The translations under genes and the position numbers were made by a program. From positions 1 through 64,000 of the forward strand of contig JAPYMA010000804.1 of NCBI GenBank assembly GCA_035041965.1: a stretch of 64,000 nt of DNA, written 5' to 3'. The notes below the pieces were generated by a model. It ran no database searches and was not told the origin of the DNA. It saw only the letters and a program-made list of their open reading frames with translations. This document shows positions 53,744 through 64,000 of the stretch, one piece after another (the stretch's first letter is position 1; every line of letters starts with the position of its first letter). The DNA is from Anisakis pegreffii (lineage: Eukaryota > Nematoda > Chromadorea > Rhabditida > Anisakidae).

Positions 53744-55885
53744 CTAACTCGAAATATCGGGCAAATCTTCAGGACCAGTTGGTCTTGCATCTGGTTCGAT
53801 CGGGTAGTCTATAAATAAGTTCCTTCTCGACCGGACAAAACAATAATAATAGCAATCGCAACAACGATAAAAATGAGATTCTCTGACCAGGAATCACAAT
53901 CATGTTAGATGCCACACCATCATTATCGCTACTTCCAGTGCGTTGTTTTGTGCGTGAACGTGGGGAATACGAGCCAAGTCTCGCAATATTTTCATTATTA
54001 AGATCCTTAAAAAATTATCACACCAAACGTATAAACTGAGCAAAAACAAAAAAAGACAAGCAACTTTGCTTGATTTTGAACCTTTATTCATTCACTTAAA
54101 TTTTCAGTCAATTTTATTGAATCATTGTCAATTATAAACAATTATTCACATACTTACTTTCACCGTCTTATCAGCTGTACTGCCTGCGTCGCTATCGTTT
54201 AGTTGGTCACCCGAACTTCCATGAATATTATTATCAGTGGGGGATGCTGCTGGTGCAGGAACTTCCACATCCCACTCCTTCAACTTATCACAACAGAAAC
54301 GTTTCACCAATTTGTGCAAGAACTGATACTGATCCTGCATTGCAAATACAATTTTTGGGTTTGCTTTAACTCTCATCAAATTTCCAAAAGATTATTCCAT
54401 TCCTACTCTGTGGAAGTAAAGTAAAAGGTGGAGTTCAAGCGGTGAATTATCACCACCCTTTGATATTCTGGTGATTATAAAGTTTTGTATCTAGACAACC
54501 TTGAATAAAAAAAGAACCAACTGGAGTTTGAACCATTGAGAGTCGTTGCTTGCGTAAATCCATTACGAGTTTGTACAAATCGATATCTTTGGTGATCTTC
54601 TATCCGGAAAGAAGTTGAGGACGGTAATGTCATATGTATGCATCATATTCATCGCAATCATAAGTCGTTAGTGTGGAATACATTGCAATGAAACATTAAT
54701 TATAATACCTGATTATTTATTATCTCCCTGATCACATTCGCAGCTATGATCGTCCCGGTTCTACCACATCCAGCACTTGAAAATACAATAATGATCAACG
54801 AGTCAATAATTAATAACAAGAAACGAACCTGCAGTGAACGAGCACCGGTTTTTTTGGTTTTTCAGTGTGCATTTTATCGAATAACTCTATCATTTTGAGC
54901 ACATTCTCCTCAGACTGCGGACAGCCGTGATCAGGCCATTCTGTGAAATGTAACTGTTCAATACTGGTTTCAACATTATCCCTATTCCATTTCAGATTCA
55001 ATTTTCGACGCCAAAACTCGTCGTACTTCTCCTCATGCACACAAGTCACCACCACCCGCCCGTAATCTTTATCATTATTCACTTCTTCAGGCCAATAACG
55101 TTCACATTTCGCCTGCAACAACTACTTATATTTGTTTGCAATTCATTCACATAACCTTAACAAACTCACTCGTCCGCCTTCAACCAATTTACAAAGCATC
55201 ACAATCACACTGACGTCATTTTCACGAATCATATCAAACCAATCATCTAGCGTTGAGGGCAATGGTGCTTGAGCTGCTATATATCTGCAACTCGCTTATT
55301 CTTGCATCCTATCAAAACAGAATAACTACAAAACAAAATTGAACACAAATTTACTTTGCTTCAGCTGGTGGCACTTCGATATGAGAAGCGTTAATATAAC
55401 GCGTGTCATCTGCGTCATTTGAAGGTGCCGATAAGTGGTTAGCTATGCTGGACGATACACCAACAACAGGTGCTGAACATAATTTCACACGATTTTTATC
55501 ATCTGTATTGAGAATAATATTAACAGCATAATAAGGATAACATCATGCATACCAATAAAAGTGATGCAAAAACTTACACGGAATGATATCTCGATATCTG
55601 TTTTTCGAGATAAACTTTGCATCAGCACCAATTTTTGAAGCATATTCAGCTTTCGAACGAAACGTGTCCTGCTCCGAACGAATCTGCTGAAATCATTCTC
55701 TTCACACACGATCAACAGTAACGGTGATAAGAATTGGAATTTGACCTGCTAAAACTGATGAGACAAGCTTTCAAAAATAAACAATTAACCGCAAATTGAT
55801 CGGCAAAATTGTTTTCAGTTAAGTCAGCTTCTGTGATGATGAAACGACGCATAAAATCTATTGTCTGCTCCTTCATCTTCGACAT
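53744..55885 (-). CDS. Non-receptor protein tyrosine phosphatase, PEST-type
   Basis: Classical PTP that removes phosphate from tyrosine. About ten exons from the ATG at 55,885 to the stop at 53,744; well-supported ones are 55,885-55,790, 55,687-55,578, 55,502-55,355, 55,284-55,170, 55,112-54,829, 54,775-54,709, 54,599-54,522 and 54,334-54,158, then ~54,004-53,888 and 53,808-53,744. Family blocks in order: [17 protein letters not shown] (substrate loop), [43 protein letters not shown] (WPD loop with the general acid Asp), [14 protein letters not shown] (active-site Cys and Arg) and the Q-loop region [14 protein letters not shown]. The SAGCGRTG form of the P-loop is characteristic of the PTPN12/18/22 group. 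The short Ser/Pro/Asp-rich tail ([14 protein letters not shown]) is shorter than a mammalian PEST tail. All catalytic residues are intact. No membrane segment or signal peptide, so cytosolic. Confidence 0.9.
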
Positions 55886-55910
55886 TGTTGAAGTGACTGA
55901 CGAAAATCTA
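55886..55910 (-). promoter_or_regulatory. Possible trans-splice acceptor of the phosphatase gene
   Basis: On the minus strand, attttcgtcag lies eleven bases before the ATG. It could be a spliced-leader acceptor, like the one before the dehydrogenase gene, though it is weaker than tttcag. Confidence 0.35.
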
Positions 55911-55930
55911 TAAAATGATAAATGTAACTC

Positions 55931-55996
55931 TTATTGTTACTTCAGTGTCATTGTTATTGTTACTTCAGTGTCACTGTTATTGTTATTTCAGTGTCT
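55931..55996. repeat. 23-bp tandem repeat, about 2.9 copies
   Basis: Unit ttattgttacttcagtgtcattg at 55,931, 55,954 and 55,977, the last copy incomplete. Differences between copies are single bases. It begins 46 bp upstream of the phosphatase start codon, so it is in the 5' UTR, outron or promoter of that gene. Confidence 0.93.
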
Positions 55997-56129
55997 AGTC
56001 GCATCATTACGAGAAGAACGATCTAGAAAATCATTCTCAAAACGGAATGTTTCGCAATGCTACCCGGATAAAATATCACCTAGTGAGGCTAGGAATGATA
56101 AGAAAAGAATGACTGGCATCTCAATCTTA

Positions 56130-56600
56130 ACATGAGGCTTCGATATTGAGTCCATTTCTGTTCAATTTTGTAACTGACCAGGTTTTAAATCATGTATTTG
56201 CGGACTATGACAGCGGCATCCAACTCTACCCATTCAATAAACATATGACTAATTTGGAATATGCTGATGATACTGCACCCTTGGCATGCTATGGATTAAT
56301 TAAATAACCATCTATGAGTGTCACGTTTTCCCATACTTCATCACTTTCTCTTAACAAACGTACATATGATACCATTGTTTCATTTCATTTCTGGAAAACA
56401 AAACACTTTTCATGCACTATTCATTCTATTTTGCTTTCATTAAACCTAAAAATGTGTCAGGTCATCTCGCCCCACACTGAATATGGAGCAGTCAATGAAG
56501 TGCTGAAGAAGGAAAATCAGTTACACATGAAACTATCTGAAAGGTCGCAGGAAAACAATTTGAACCTCGGGTATACCCATCGGTCAATCCTACAGTTTAC
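56130..56600 (+). mobile_element. Second RTE-like retrotransposon fragment with 3' tail
   Basis: A short reverse-transcriptase piece with LSPFLFNFVTDQVL and LEYADDTAPLA (56,150-56,290) contains the YADD catalytic box. It is followed by a non-coding tail (56,320-56,570) that resembles 39,560-39,720, including gctttcatt/ctaaacct, ggagcagtcaat and caggaaaacaatttgaacc. Both are therefore 5'-truncated members of one family. The body is only the last part of the RT domain. Confidence 0.75.
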
Positions 56601-59542
56601 GTCAGGGATAGAGGTGGTGTGGTCTAACACGCACAGAACACGCGTCAGCCATCGCATGCATGAAGGCATTGTGCCACGGCTCTCTCCACATATTAATAAC
56701 TGCTTTCTCGATCATGCAGAATAATTTAAGTAGAAATCAATTCAGTTTAAGTAATGGCCAAGCTCGCTGCTACCTGTGATCCAGAAACAAATGTTGACAA
56801 ACACAAGAAATTTCATTTTTACAAATAATGACAGACACTAAGCAACAACTGGGTACTGTTTGGATTCATTTTACAAATACACTCGGTTCACCTGAGGTGA
56901 GATGAAGAATAGGTCAATTGCAAATTTAAACTCGTTGTCAGGCAGATGAATCCATACTACACAGTACTGAACTGTTGCGCAGTATAGGTCAAATGCATAC
57001 GGATAAAAGCTGAAATGAATCCGTCTTAAATAGCATTCACTTGAATTGCAGTATAGATGTTAATTTGGTTATGAGCTGAAGGATATCGTTTTTGAGGCAC
57101 AATAAGTGTACTCTTGTGATTCCAATTCATTGTAATGAAAAATCATTTATTATTAGTACTGTTATTATTATTACTGATATTATTGTTATTATTATTGTCG
57201 TTATTGTTATAATACTGTCCTTATTTTTATTATTGCTATCGCTATGAAAATATTCAATGTGCGGCCCAGGTTTGCCAAACTACGTGTGGATGTTTTAGCT
57301 GTATTACTCAGACTTTCCTAACTTTCAGAAGGTATGCCACGATATATTTGCAAGCAGTTCTGAGGTATCACATGAGATTCGTCAGTTGTTTTGTCAGGCA
57401 TTTGCAAAACAACGTCTAGTTAATTGTGAGATTAGCTGAAAACTGGCGAACAGATGCCGTCATCATGAGAAATTAAAGGTGATGATGTTAACGGCACTGA
57501 CGACTATTAGTGATTCATCTAAACTTACACGAATGAGCGACCCCCATTTACAGGAAGTTCGGTATGAAAACCTAGCTAGATACCAGAATTCATTTTTATG
57601 GGATGAATCTGAACTGCAACTACGTATAATCATGAATTCATTACTTCTGAACCAAAGCACTAAAACGAATGCAATTGAATAAGATTGCATAACTATTATC
57701 ATTATCACTATTCTTATAACTATAACTTATATTCACGTACCTCTTATAAATATTTTACAAATGATACCATCAAGTCTCACTGATAGCATTCTGTTGCAAT
57801 TGTGAGAGAAGACTGTACAAAAAAATGGAATTAAAATAAGTATATATTTAACTCTTCACGAATGCCCGTTTGGACTTTCATATACATACATATAAACAAT
57901 TATTATAGAATAAAATCAAAAACATGTGAGGCTGTTATAAATATAAATGAAAAAAGAACTGCAAAAACATCAATCAAAGAACATTTCAAGAGAATACACG
58001 ATACGAAACAAAACAAATAAACTTACTGAAATTGAAAGAGTAAGATGTGATAACGTCGACAATGATAATAATAACAATACAACGAAACTTTATAAACAAC
58101 AATGACATCGCTAGTAATGCAATCAACAACGCAATAATATTGAAAAAAAAACAACAAATTCACTAAACTACAACCTATATTGTGAAAAGGATGTATAACT
58201 GGACGTAAACTTCTCAGATAAATACAGAAATGGACGTATATGAATGATGTCCCAAACGATCCGAGAACGCTTTTGCAACCACAACAAAATAATGTTACCT
58301 GGGCGCAGTATTACTCAAATTGTCCTCAATTACAATTGGAGTAGTACTGCGCTCGCAGAACATAATAATTTCTCACCCAATATAGATTACTAATCCTTAA
58401 CCACATCGTCAGCAAAAGACCAAAGATTGAAATGAATAAACCACTAAAACGTTTCCTTCAAAGATCGACTTTCCCAGCCATGATTTTACTTCGAAGTAGC
58501 TTCCGGGCACCTGCCCGCAAATGAAAACCATTTGTTGCATTGTCGGATTAGGTTGGGTGGACCGCCGAAACACGCGAAAGGGCGCTTTGAGCTAGGGGAA
58601 GCATCGAGACCAAACGAGCGACCGACAGCGTCGATATAATTAACGGGAAAAGAACATAAACGAAATTGAACAAAAATATAAGAAACTGAACTGGATAAGT
58701 ATTTAAAACGAACAAAACAACAATTCAATTGAATGTTTGCAAAAATGAGACAGTAAACTGTACTGCTGAATCAATGAGTTAATCAACAAAAAACAATATT
58801 TCAATTAAACATAAGTAACGATAACCATAATGATATTAAATCAATTATTAATCATGCACTGCTCATCAACCGACCATCGAAATTTAAATTCACCTCAAAT
58901 AAAAACCAATAAATGAACGTCAAACATAAATATCATACGTCTCATATTAAGAAGAATCTTATTATAATATATAATTTGCAATCAATTAACGTAAACACGG
59001 TAGCAGCAATTGCGTAAAATTACTGGTAATGATGATAACGATAAAAGCAATGACGATAAAAACAAATTATGTAAGAAATAAAACTAAAAAACCACTCCTC
59101 TTCGCATAATAAATAAACACCGATCCACTGCTTAAATTTTTCCATCTTTTGCATATGACAACAACAACACTATAAAATTTAGAATCAATGCTCAAGTCAA
59201 TTCAAAAGAACAATATGTAACAAGCAGTAGCAACAACGATAATAATAATCTAGAAGAAATTTTCCTATGATAGCAATATCCAATAAATGATAACGTCAGA
59301 TGGGACAGTAGTGATAATAAGCTGATGTCAATGCAGTGGCTAATTGCTTGCTTGAATATTCATTATACAAGATGTTATTAAAAGATAAAAATTGATATCG
59401 CGATTTTTGTCCAATCGAAAAAATGTTCAGTCGTCTATCATTATACAGCGATCAGTTGGTTGCCGTAAGGCGATGAGCAATATCCACCAAAATTCATATG
59501 CACTCATAGCAACCCTTCCCATGCACCAGTTCATCCAGTCAT
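56601..59542. other. Gene-free stretch between the phosphatase and SPEN-like genes
   Basis: About 2.9 kb. It holds a TTA-rich imperfect microsatellite (57,145-57,240), a hairpin at 58,303-58,352 and a locally GC-richer segment at 58,495-58,640 that I could not assign. The right end should be the 3' UTR of the SPEN-like gene. Confidence 0.45.
58303..58352. ncRNA. Candidate hairpin RNA or MITE stem
   Basis: Arms gcgcagtattactcaaattg (58,303-58,322) and caattggagtagtactgcgc (58,333-58,352) pair at 18 of 20 positions around a 10-nt loop. The flanks pair further with gaps (aataatgtt near 58,289 with aacataat near 58,360), giving a stem of about 35 bp. That is the size and shape of a microRNA precursor, but a small inverted-repeat transposon relic looks the same. 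There is no other evidence of transcription. Confidence 0.35.
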
Positions 59543-60069
59543 CTAACTCGCTGATGTGATCACAACAAACAGATAGTTAGCACGTTGCTGTCGGATTGTT
59601 TCAAACAAATCTGGTGAATTCCGCTGCAGAAATGCGGTCGCGAATTCACACGGTGGAAATATATGAACGATCGAATTCGGCGATGGATGCTGCTGAAATA
59701 ATCGATACATACATCAATGGCGTACACAAATGTTTGCATTTTATACACACCTTCTCTATCGTTTAACAAACACTACAAAAATAAGTTTATGTGTGTGCCG
59801 TCCGGATACATCGTGAACAAAATCTGATCGATCATATAAAACCAAACAACGCATAACACGTAGTTTGTAACGATGAACTACAAATCAATATACTGCTCTT
59901 TGAATACGGCTCGCTGCAACGCTCACTCTCTCTTGTCGCGTTTGTGGCAGCCTGTGCCAGGAACAACGAGCAAATTTTATCATTCGGAAGGATTCTTCGA
60001 TAAATTGTTATTCATCATCTCTTTAGATTAGATGGGACAATCAAGCACACACACACACAAAGACAGAAA

Positions 60070-60142
<73 letters not shown>

Positions 60143-63100
60143 GTTGGTTATCTAGACACACGTCTTGGAATAGCCATCCCACCCGAAACATCCTACAATA
60201 AGTGACTGACGAAAGAATGAAAATGAAATAAGGCACACTGATAAATCTATCGGACAACACAACAATTAATCGATGCAGAAGTATTCGCTTACCTCATTTC
60301 CAACATTACAAATACCAGCAGCTTGTTTCGATTCTAAATAATCAACGAACCGTTCTTTCAACATTTCTGACTGATTACGAATATCATCTTTGTTGAAGCC
60401 ACACGACAAACATATCAGAGCGATATACGACTGCTCATCCAGCATTTTACTTTGAACACCTCAAAATCAATCCTCAAATCAACTCCAAAAATAGATAACT
60501 TCGATATCTGCCAACGACGGATGATGAAACTCATGGCATCAAAGTCAATTGAATGCTATCTAGAATAACCAAAACAACACTCAACAATGATAAAAATAAT
60601 AATAGCTCTTATGCATACTCTCCAACTGATTGGCTTCCATACGCATTCGCTGGTTGATTCGTATCACTGGCATATTACTGCTCATCGTTGCCAGCTGAAC
60701 CAAAGATCGTTTCAACATTTCAATATTACCGCCAACCTTAAAAGAATAAAACCTTCATGATAGTCACGTAATCAACCAAAAACGACACCAAGTAAGAAAG
60801 CAAACACTAACTCGATGCATCTGTATACGCGCCTCGTTGGTTTTTAGTGCCACAATGCCTTGCCATAGCACAGGATATCTCTACAACAAAATAAAAAACA
60901 TAAAATACAGCACATCAAAAGAGCTCATTATTCAATTAATTCAACTAATTCAATTAATTAACACAATTAATATTTATATTCAAACTGATTTATATTCGAC
61001 TAAACAGGAGAACTGATCCCAAAAAGTTGGTACGAACTGCTACAACAACATTACAAACAGTAGCAACTTAATTAGTGATATGCATAATTAATCAATTGGG
61101 AATATGATATAATCAATGATGAGGATTTGGGCAATCAAAAAAGAAACGAATCAAAAAATGATACATCGATCATGGCAACAGTATCAGTCACCTCAAACGA
61201 CAATCTTAAATAGGAGTTAAGATGGGAACACGATGAAAAAGCGAAGCATAATACGGTAACAAGACAACTGAATAATCCATAAAGGATGTGCCGAAAGTTG
61301 ACTTACCGAAATGCCCTTTATTGCTACGGTAATGGGAAGGTGACAAAAAGTTCAAGTTCATGGAACTAAAAAATTGGATGCAGTCAAGAAATATTGGAGA
61401 GTAGTATCTATTAACGGATATTTCAACAATATTTTATCGAAATTTATTGAATGCTTGGGTAAGGCAACGTTTCGGAGAGATTTTAATAATAAAACGAACA
61501 AAATGAAAGCAACGTCGAGGAAATAATGAGTTATTTTTGGCATGGATGGAGAGAGTAACGGAGGTACGTGTGATCACACTTCGTTGAAAGACAAGATATC
61601 AACACAAATACAACGATGAAATTACGAATCAGAATAATGTTTCTGACGGTAATAGTAACAACGCATAATATGATACATGGTAATAAAATTCATTTACAGG
61701 AGTAATAATACGATACTTTTAATAATAATGGCAATAATGATAACAATATTAACGAGCATCAGTTGAAAGATGAGAGCTGGGATTAGCTACTTGGAGATGA
61801 TCAGGCTACCAATGCGGGCGTTTTTGCAACATCCGACTGGGTGGATGTGGATGTACTGTTGGGAGAAGAGGATCTCTGGTCTGATGATGACCGCGAGATG
61901 TCATCTGACTTAGACGAGATCACTGATGAAAACTGCGACGAATCGGTGAGTTGGTTTGATGATGTATTCACGTGATGATCATCAGAACCATCTTCGAGAG
62001 CTTCACTTGCACGATCGCTGCTCATGAATGCTGGTAATAACAACAAGTGCTGTTCTCTATTATCATTTCGCAACTTTGCATCAATGACTGAACTATCATC
62101 CACACCTTCCTTCATACTTGTTATGACGCCACTCGCATCCTCATTATCCATCATAATCAAAGCGTTCCTCGACGTTTCATTGACATCAACAATTTTACTG
62201 TCACCGTTGTCACTTGCTTCGCTATTCTTCTTTTCATTTACAACAATATTCTCATCAATCTTGTCATCATCAATTAGTATTTCATCATCTTTATCAGTAC
62301 CATCCTTATCACCACAACTATTGCTAACTGCATTTGCATTATCGATAATATTCAGTTGCACTATGTCGTGATGCTCCTCATCAGACGCTGCTTCCAGTTC
62401 TTGTGCCAATATTCGTGCGAATCGCGCTTCTAAAGTTCGTCGACAGATCGGTGTCTGTTGGAGAATTTTAGTTGGTAGAGAAGTGGTTGCGCTTTTTTCA
62501 TTCTTAGAACTGCCCTTACACTTACTGTTATCACCAGCCGTCGCGTTCATTCTGGCCGCTGCTAATGCGGACAGCAACAGCTCATTTGTACTCATATTCA
62601 CATCACTTCCAACACACCTGCTGTCAGTAATATTTTGCGGTGTACTGCTGCTATTTGTTAAGGTTTGTTTATTTGCAGTAATACGATCAGAGTCTGTTGC
62701 AGAATTCGAGTAAGTCCCAGAAAGAAGTCCCGATGGAAATACTGATACTGGTAAACTTGATGCATATTGTTGCTGTTGCTGCAGCAGCATAAGATTACAG
62801 AACAGTGTCGCAGTTGCTGCATCGAACTGGGAAGACGGTTGATTCGACGTACCAATACCCTTATTAGTCGTACTTTCATTGAACATTTCATTATTATTAT
62901 TATTATTATAGCTAGATGGCAAAGCATCCAGTGCTGCAGCTAGAATAAAAGGATTATTCGTCATAGCAGTCGCAGGCGCATTTTGTTGTTGCAGGAATAA
63001 TGACGGTGCTGATAAGAATAACGAATTTAATGAAGAAGCTGATGGTGATAAACCACCAGTGCGACTGTCGCTCGATGAAGATACCGCTTGCCTTCCTGCT

Positions 63101-64000
63101 AGGTCAGCAGTGCCTTGTAGTTGACTGGTAAAAGCAGCACCAACCTCACCAGCTGTACTGTCATTGTTACCAGCAGCACCGCAACTACTCTGGAATGGGA
63201 ACAACAACTGCTGCTGTATCTGTTGCGTGTTTGCTGCTGTGTTCAAATTATGTGTTAATGCAGCAGCTTGCTGCAAAGCGTTTAAATGCTGCATACGTAA
63301 TAACATCGCTGTCGCATTTGCACTCAACTGATGAGCATTTGTTGGCGTGATCGTTACAGATGAAGAGGAAGTGGATGCAGGTGACGATGCAGCTGCACCA
63401 TTTGATGATGTCGCACCCAAGAGCATATTATTGAGTAATGTTGTCTGATACATATTCTGCATTTGTAGCAAATATTCTAAACTGTTCACTGCTGGAGAGG
63501 AAGCAGTATCGCTGCTACTACTTATGTTATTACTTTTATTTTCCGTTAATGATGATAGCTTCCTCGAACACAAGCCAGTACCATTCACGTTATCACAGTT
63601 TCCCGTTAAAGCGCCATTCAAATCAGTTAGGGATGAATAAATGCTATTCAGTGCTGTCAGAGAGCTAAGAAGTTCAGCAGAAGTCGACTTTGATGTTGCA
63701 CGAGAAGCAGAACTATTAGATATTGGAAAAGTGATAGCTGAAGTGTTACCACCACGTGATGCAGTATTGTTGAGTGTTGAAACAGTGCCACTAGCGGCAT
63801 GGTTATTATTGTTGTTCATGCGACGTATGCGTTTCACAGCTGGACCTCCCATCAAATTCGTCACTTTTTTCATATCCGACGAAGAAGTGATGCTGCTCCT
63901 GTTCAAAGCAATTTTAGTAGCATCACCAGTTCCCTTACACTTCCCGCTACTTTCGACTTCCGAATTCTGTTGTTGGCCAGCAGCAGCAATAACGTCAGCA
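59543..64000 (-). CDS. SPEN: SPEN/DIN-1-like transcriptional cofactor, C-terminal part (5' end outside window)
   Basis: Nuclear cofactor of the Split ends/SHARP family (RBM15 is a relative; DIN-1 in C. elegans), whose SPOC domain binds corepressors and phosphorylated RNA polymerase II. A giant exon (at least 64,000-61,810, open to the edge) encodes over 700 residues rich in Ser, Asn, Gln, Ala and Thr, with an acidic stretch around KDGTDKDDEILIDDDK. It then splices to the SPOC exons 60,880-60,812, 60,736-60,619, 60,459-60,293 and 59,692-59,543 (504 nt in frame). SPOC signatures: LWQGIVALKTNEARI, NQRMRMEANQLES, LKERFVDYLESKQAAGICNV and the C-terminal VHIFPPCEF...YLFVVITSAS, ending at the stop as in SPEN. 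RNA-recognition motifs would lie to the right of the window. The last intron contains the long TA microsatellite. Confidence 0.9.
60072..60138. repeat. (TA)n microsatellite in the last SPEN-like intron
   Basis: About 67 bp of pure TA/AT, preceded by a CA run (60,045-60,058). Its length is almost the same as the one at 33,247-33,316. Confidence 0.97.

Noticed and set aside
58486..58728. An 80-codon minus-strand frame in a GC-richer segment
   Set aside because: No recognisable motif and no splice or start context; left as unassigned sequence.
61801..63906. Treating the 701-codon frame as a stand-alone protein beginning at 63,906
   Set aside because: The frame is open to the right edge and the presumed start is a TTG; it is the interior of a larger SPEN-like exon with a donor at 61,810.

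Overview
The window is AT-rich animal DNA. Genes have many short exons (about 65-320 nt), introns mostly open with gtaagt-like donors and close with tttcag-like acceptors, and AAT/TA microsatellites are common. Two genes have a splice acceptor just upstream of the start codon, as expected for spliced-leader trans-splicing. Together with the gene content this suggests a nematode, probably a parasitic one; that placement is an inference and I cannot name a species.

Region 1 (1-19,228) is a giant near-perfect inverted repeat. The left arm (1-9603) and right arm (9628-19,228) are reverse complements around a 24-bp unpaired spacer. The only differences I found are one substitution and two single-base homopolymer changes, and the left arm runs off the window edge. 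Each arm carries the same cargo: a complete seven-exon mitochondrial release factor gene (MTRF1L type), a decayed Ty3/gypsy-like integrase region, a possible decayed MULE-type transposase, a reverse-transcriptase fragment, a cluster of ~80-bp repeats, and a nested perfect 28-bp hairpin. Decay mutations are shared by both arms, so they predate the duplication, unless the palindrome is an assembly fold-back.

Region 2 (20,462-64,000) holds five genes, all on the minus strand: class XVIII myosin (MYO18; PDZ + motor + coiled coil, ~20.46-30.3 kb), an ERGIC2/Erv41-type ER-Golgi cargo receptor (34.6-36.8 kb), an MDR-family alcohol dehydrogenase-like protein lacking one zinc ligand (45.7-48.0 kb), a PEST-type protein tyrosine phosphatase (53.7-55.9 kb), and the 3' part of a SPEN/DIN-1-like SPOC protein (59.5 kb to beyond the right edge). 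They work in unrelated processes and show no sign of an operon: intergenic gaps are several kb.

Between the genes lie decayed non-LTR retrotransposons (RTE-like at 37.7-39.7 and 56.1-56.6 kb, CR1/L2-like at 51.4-52.3 kb), a hAT-type MITE with an exact 8-bp target duplication inside a MYO18 intron, a dispersed repeat family seen three times, two long imperfect hairpins, and two long (TA)n tracts. I found no rRNA, CRISPR array or complete tRNA.
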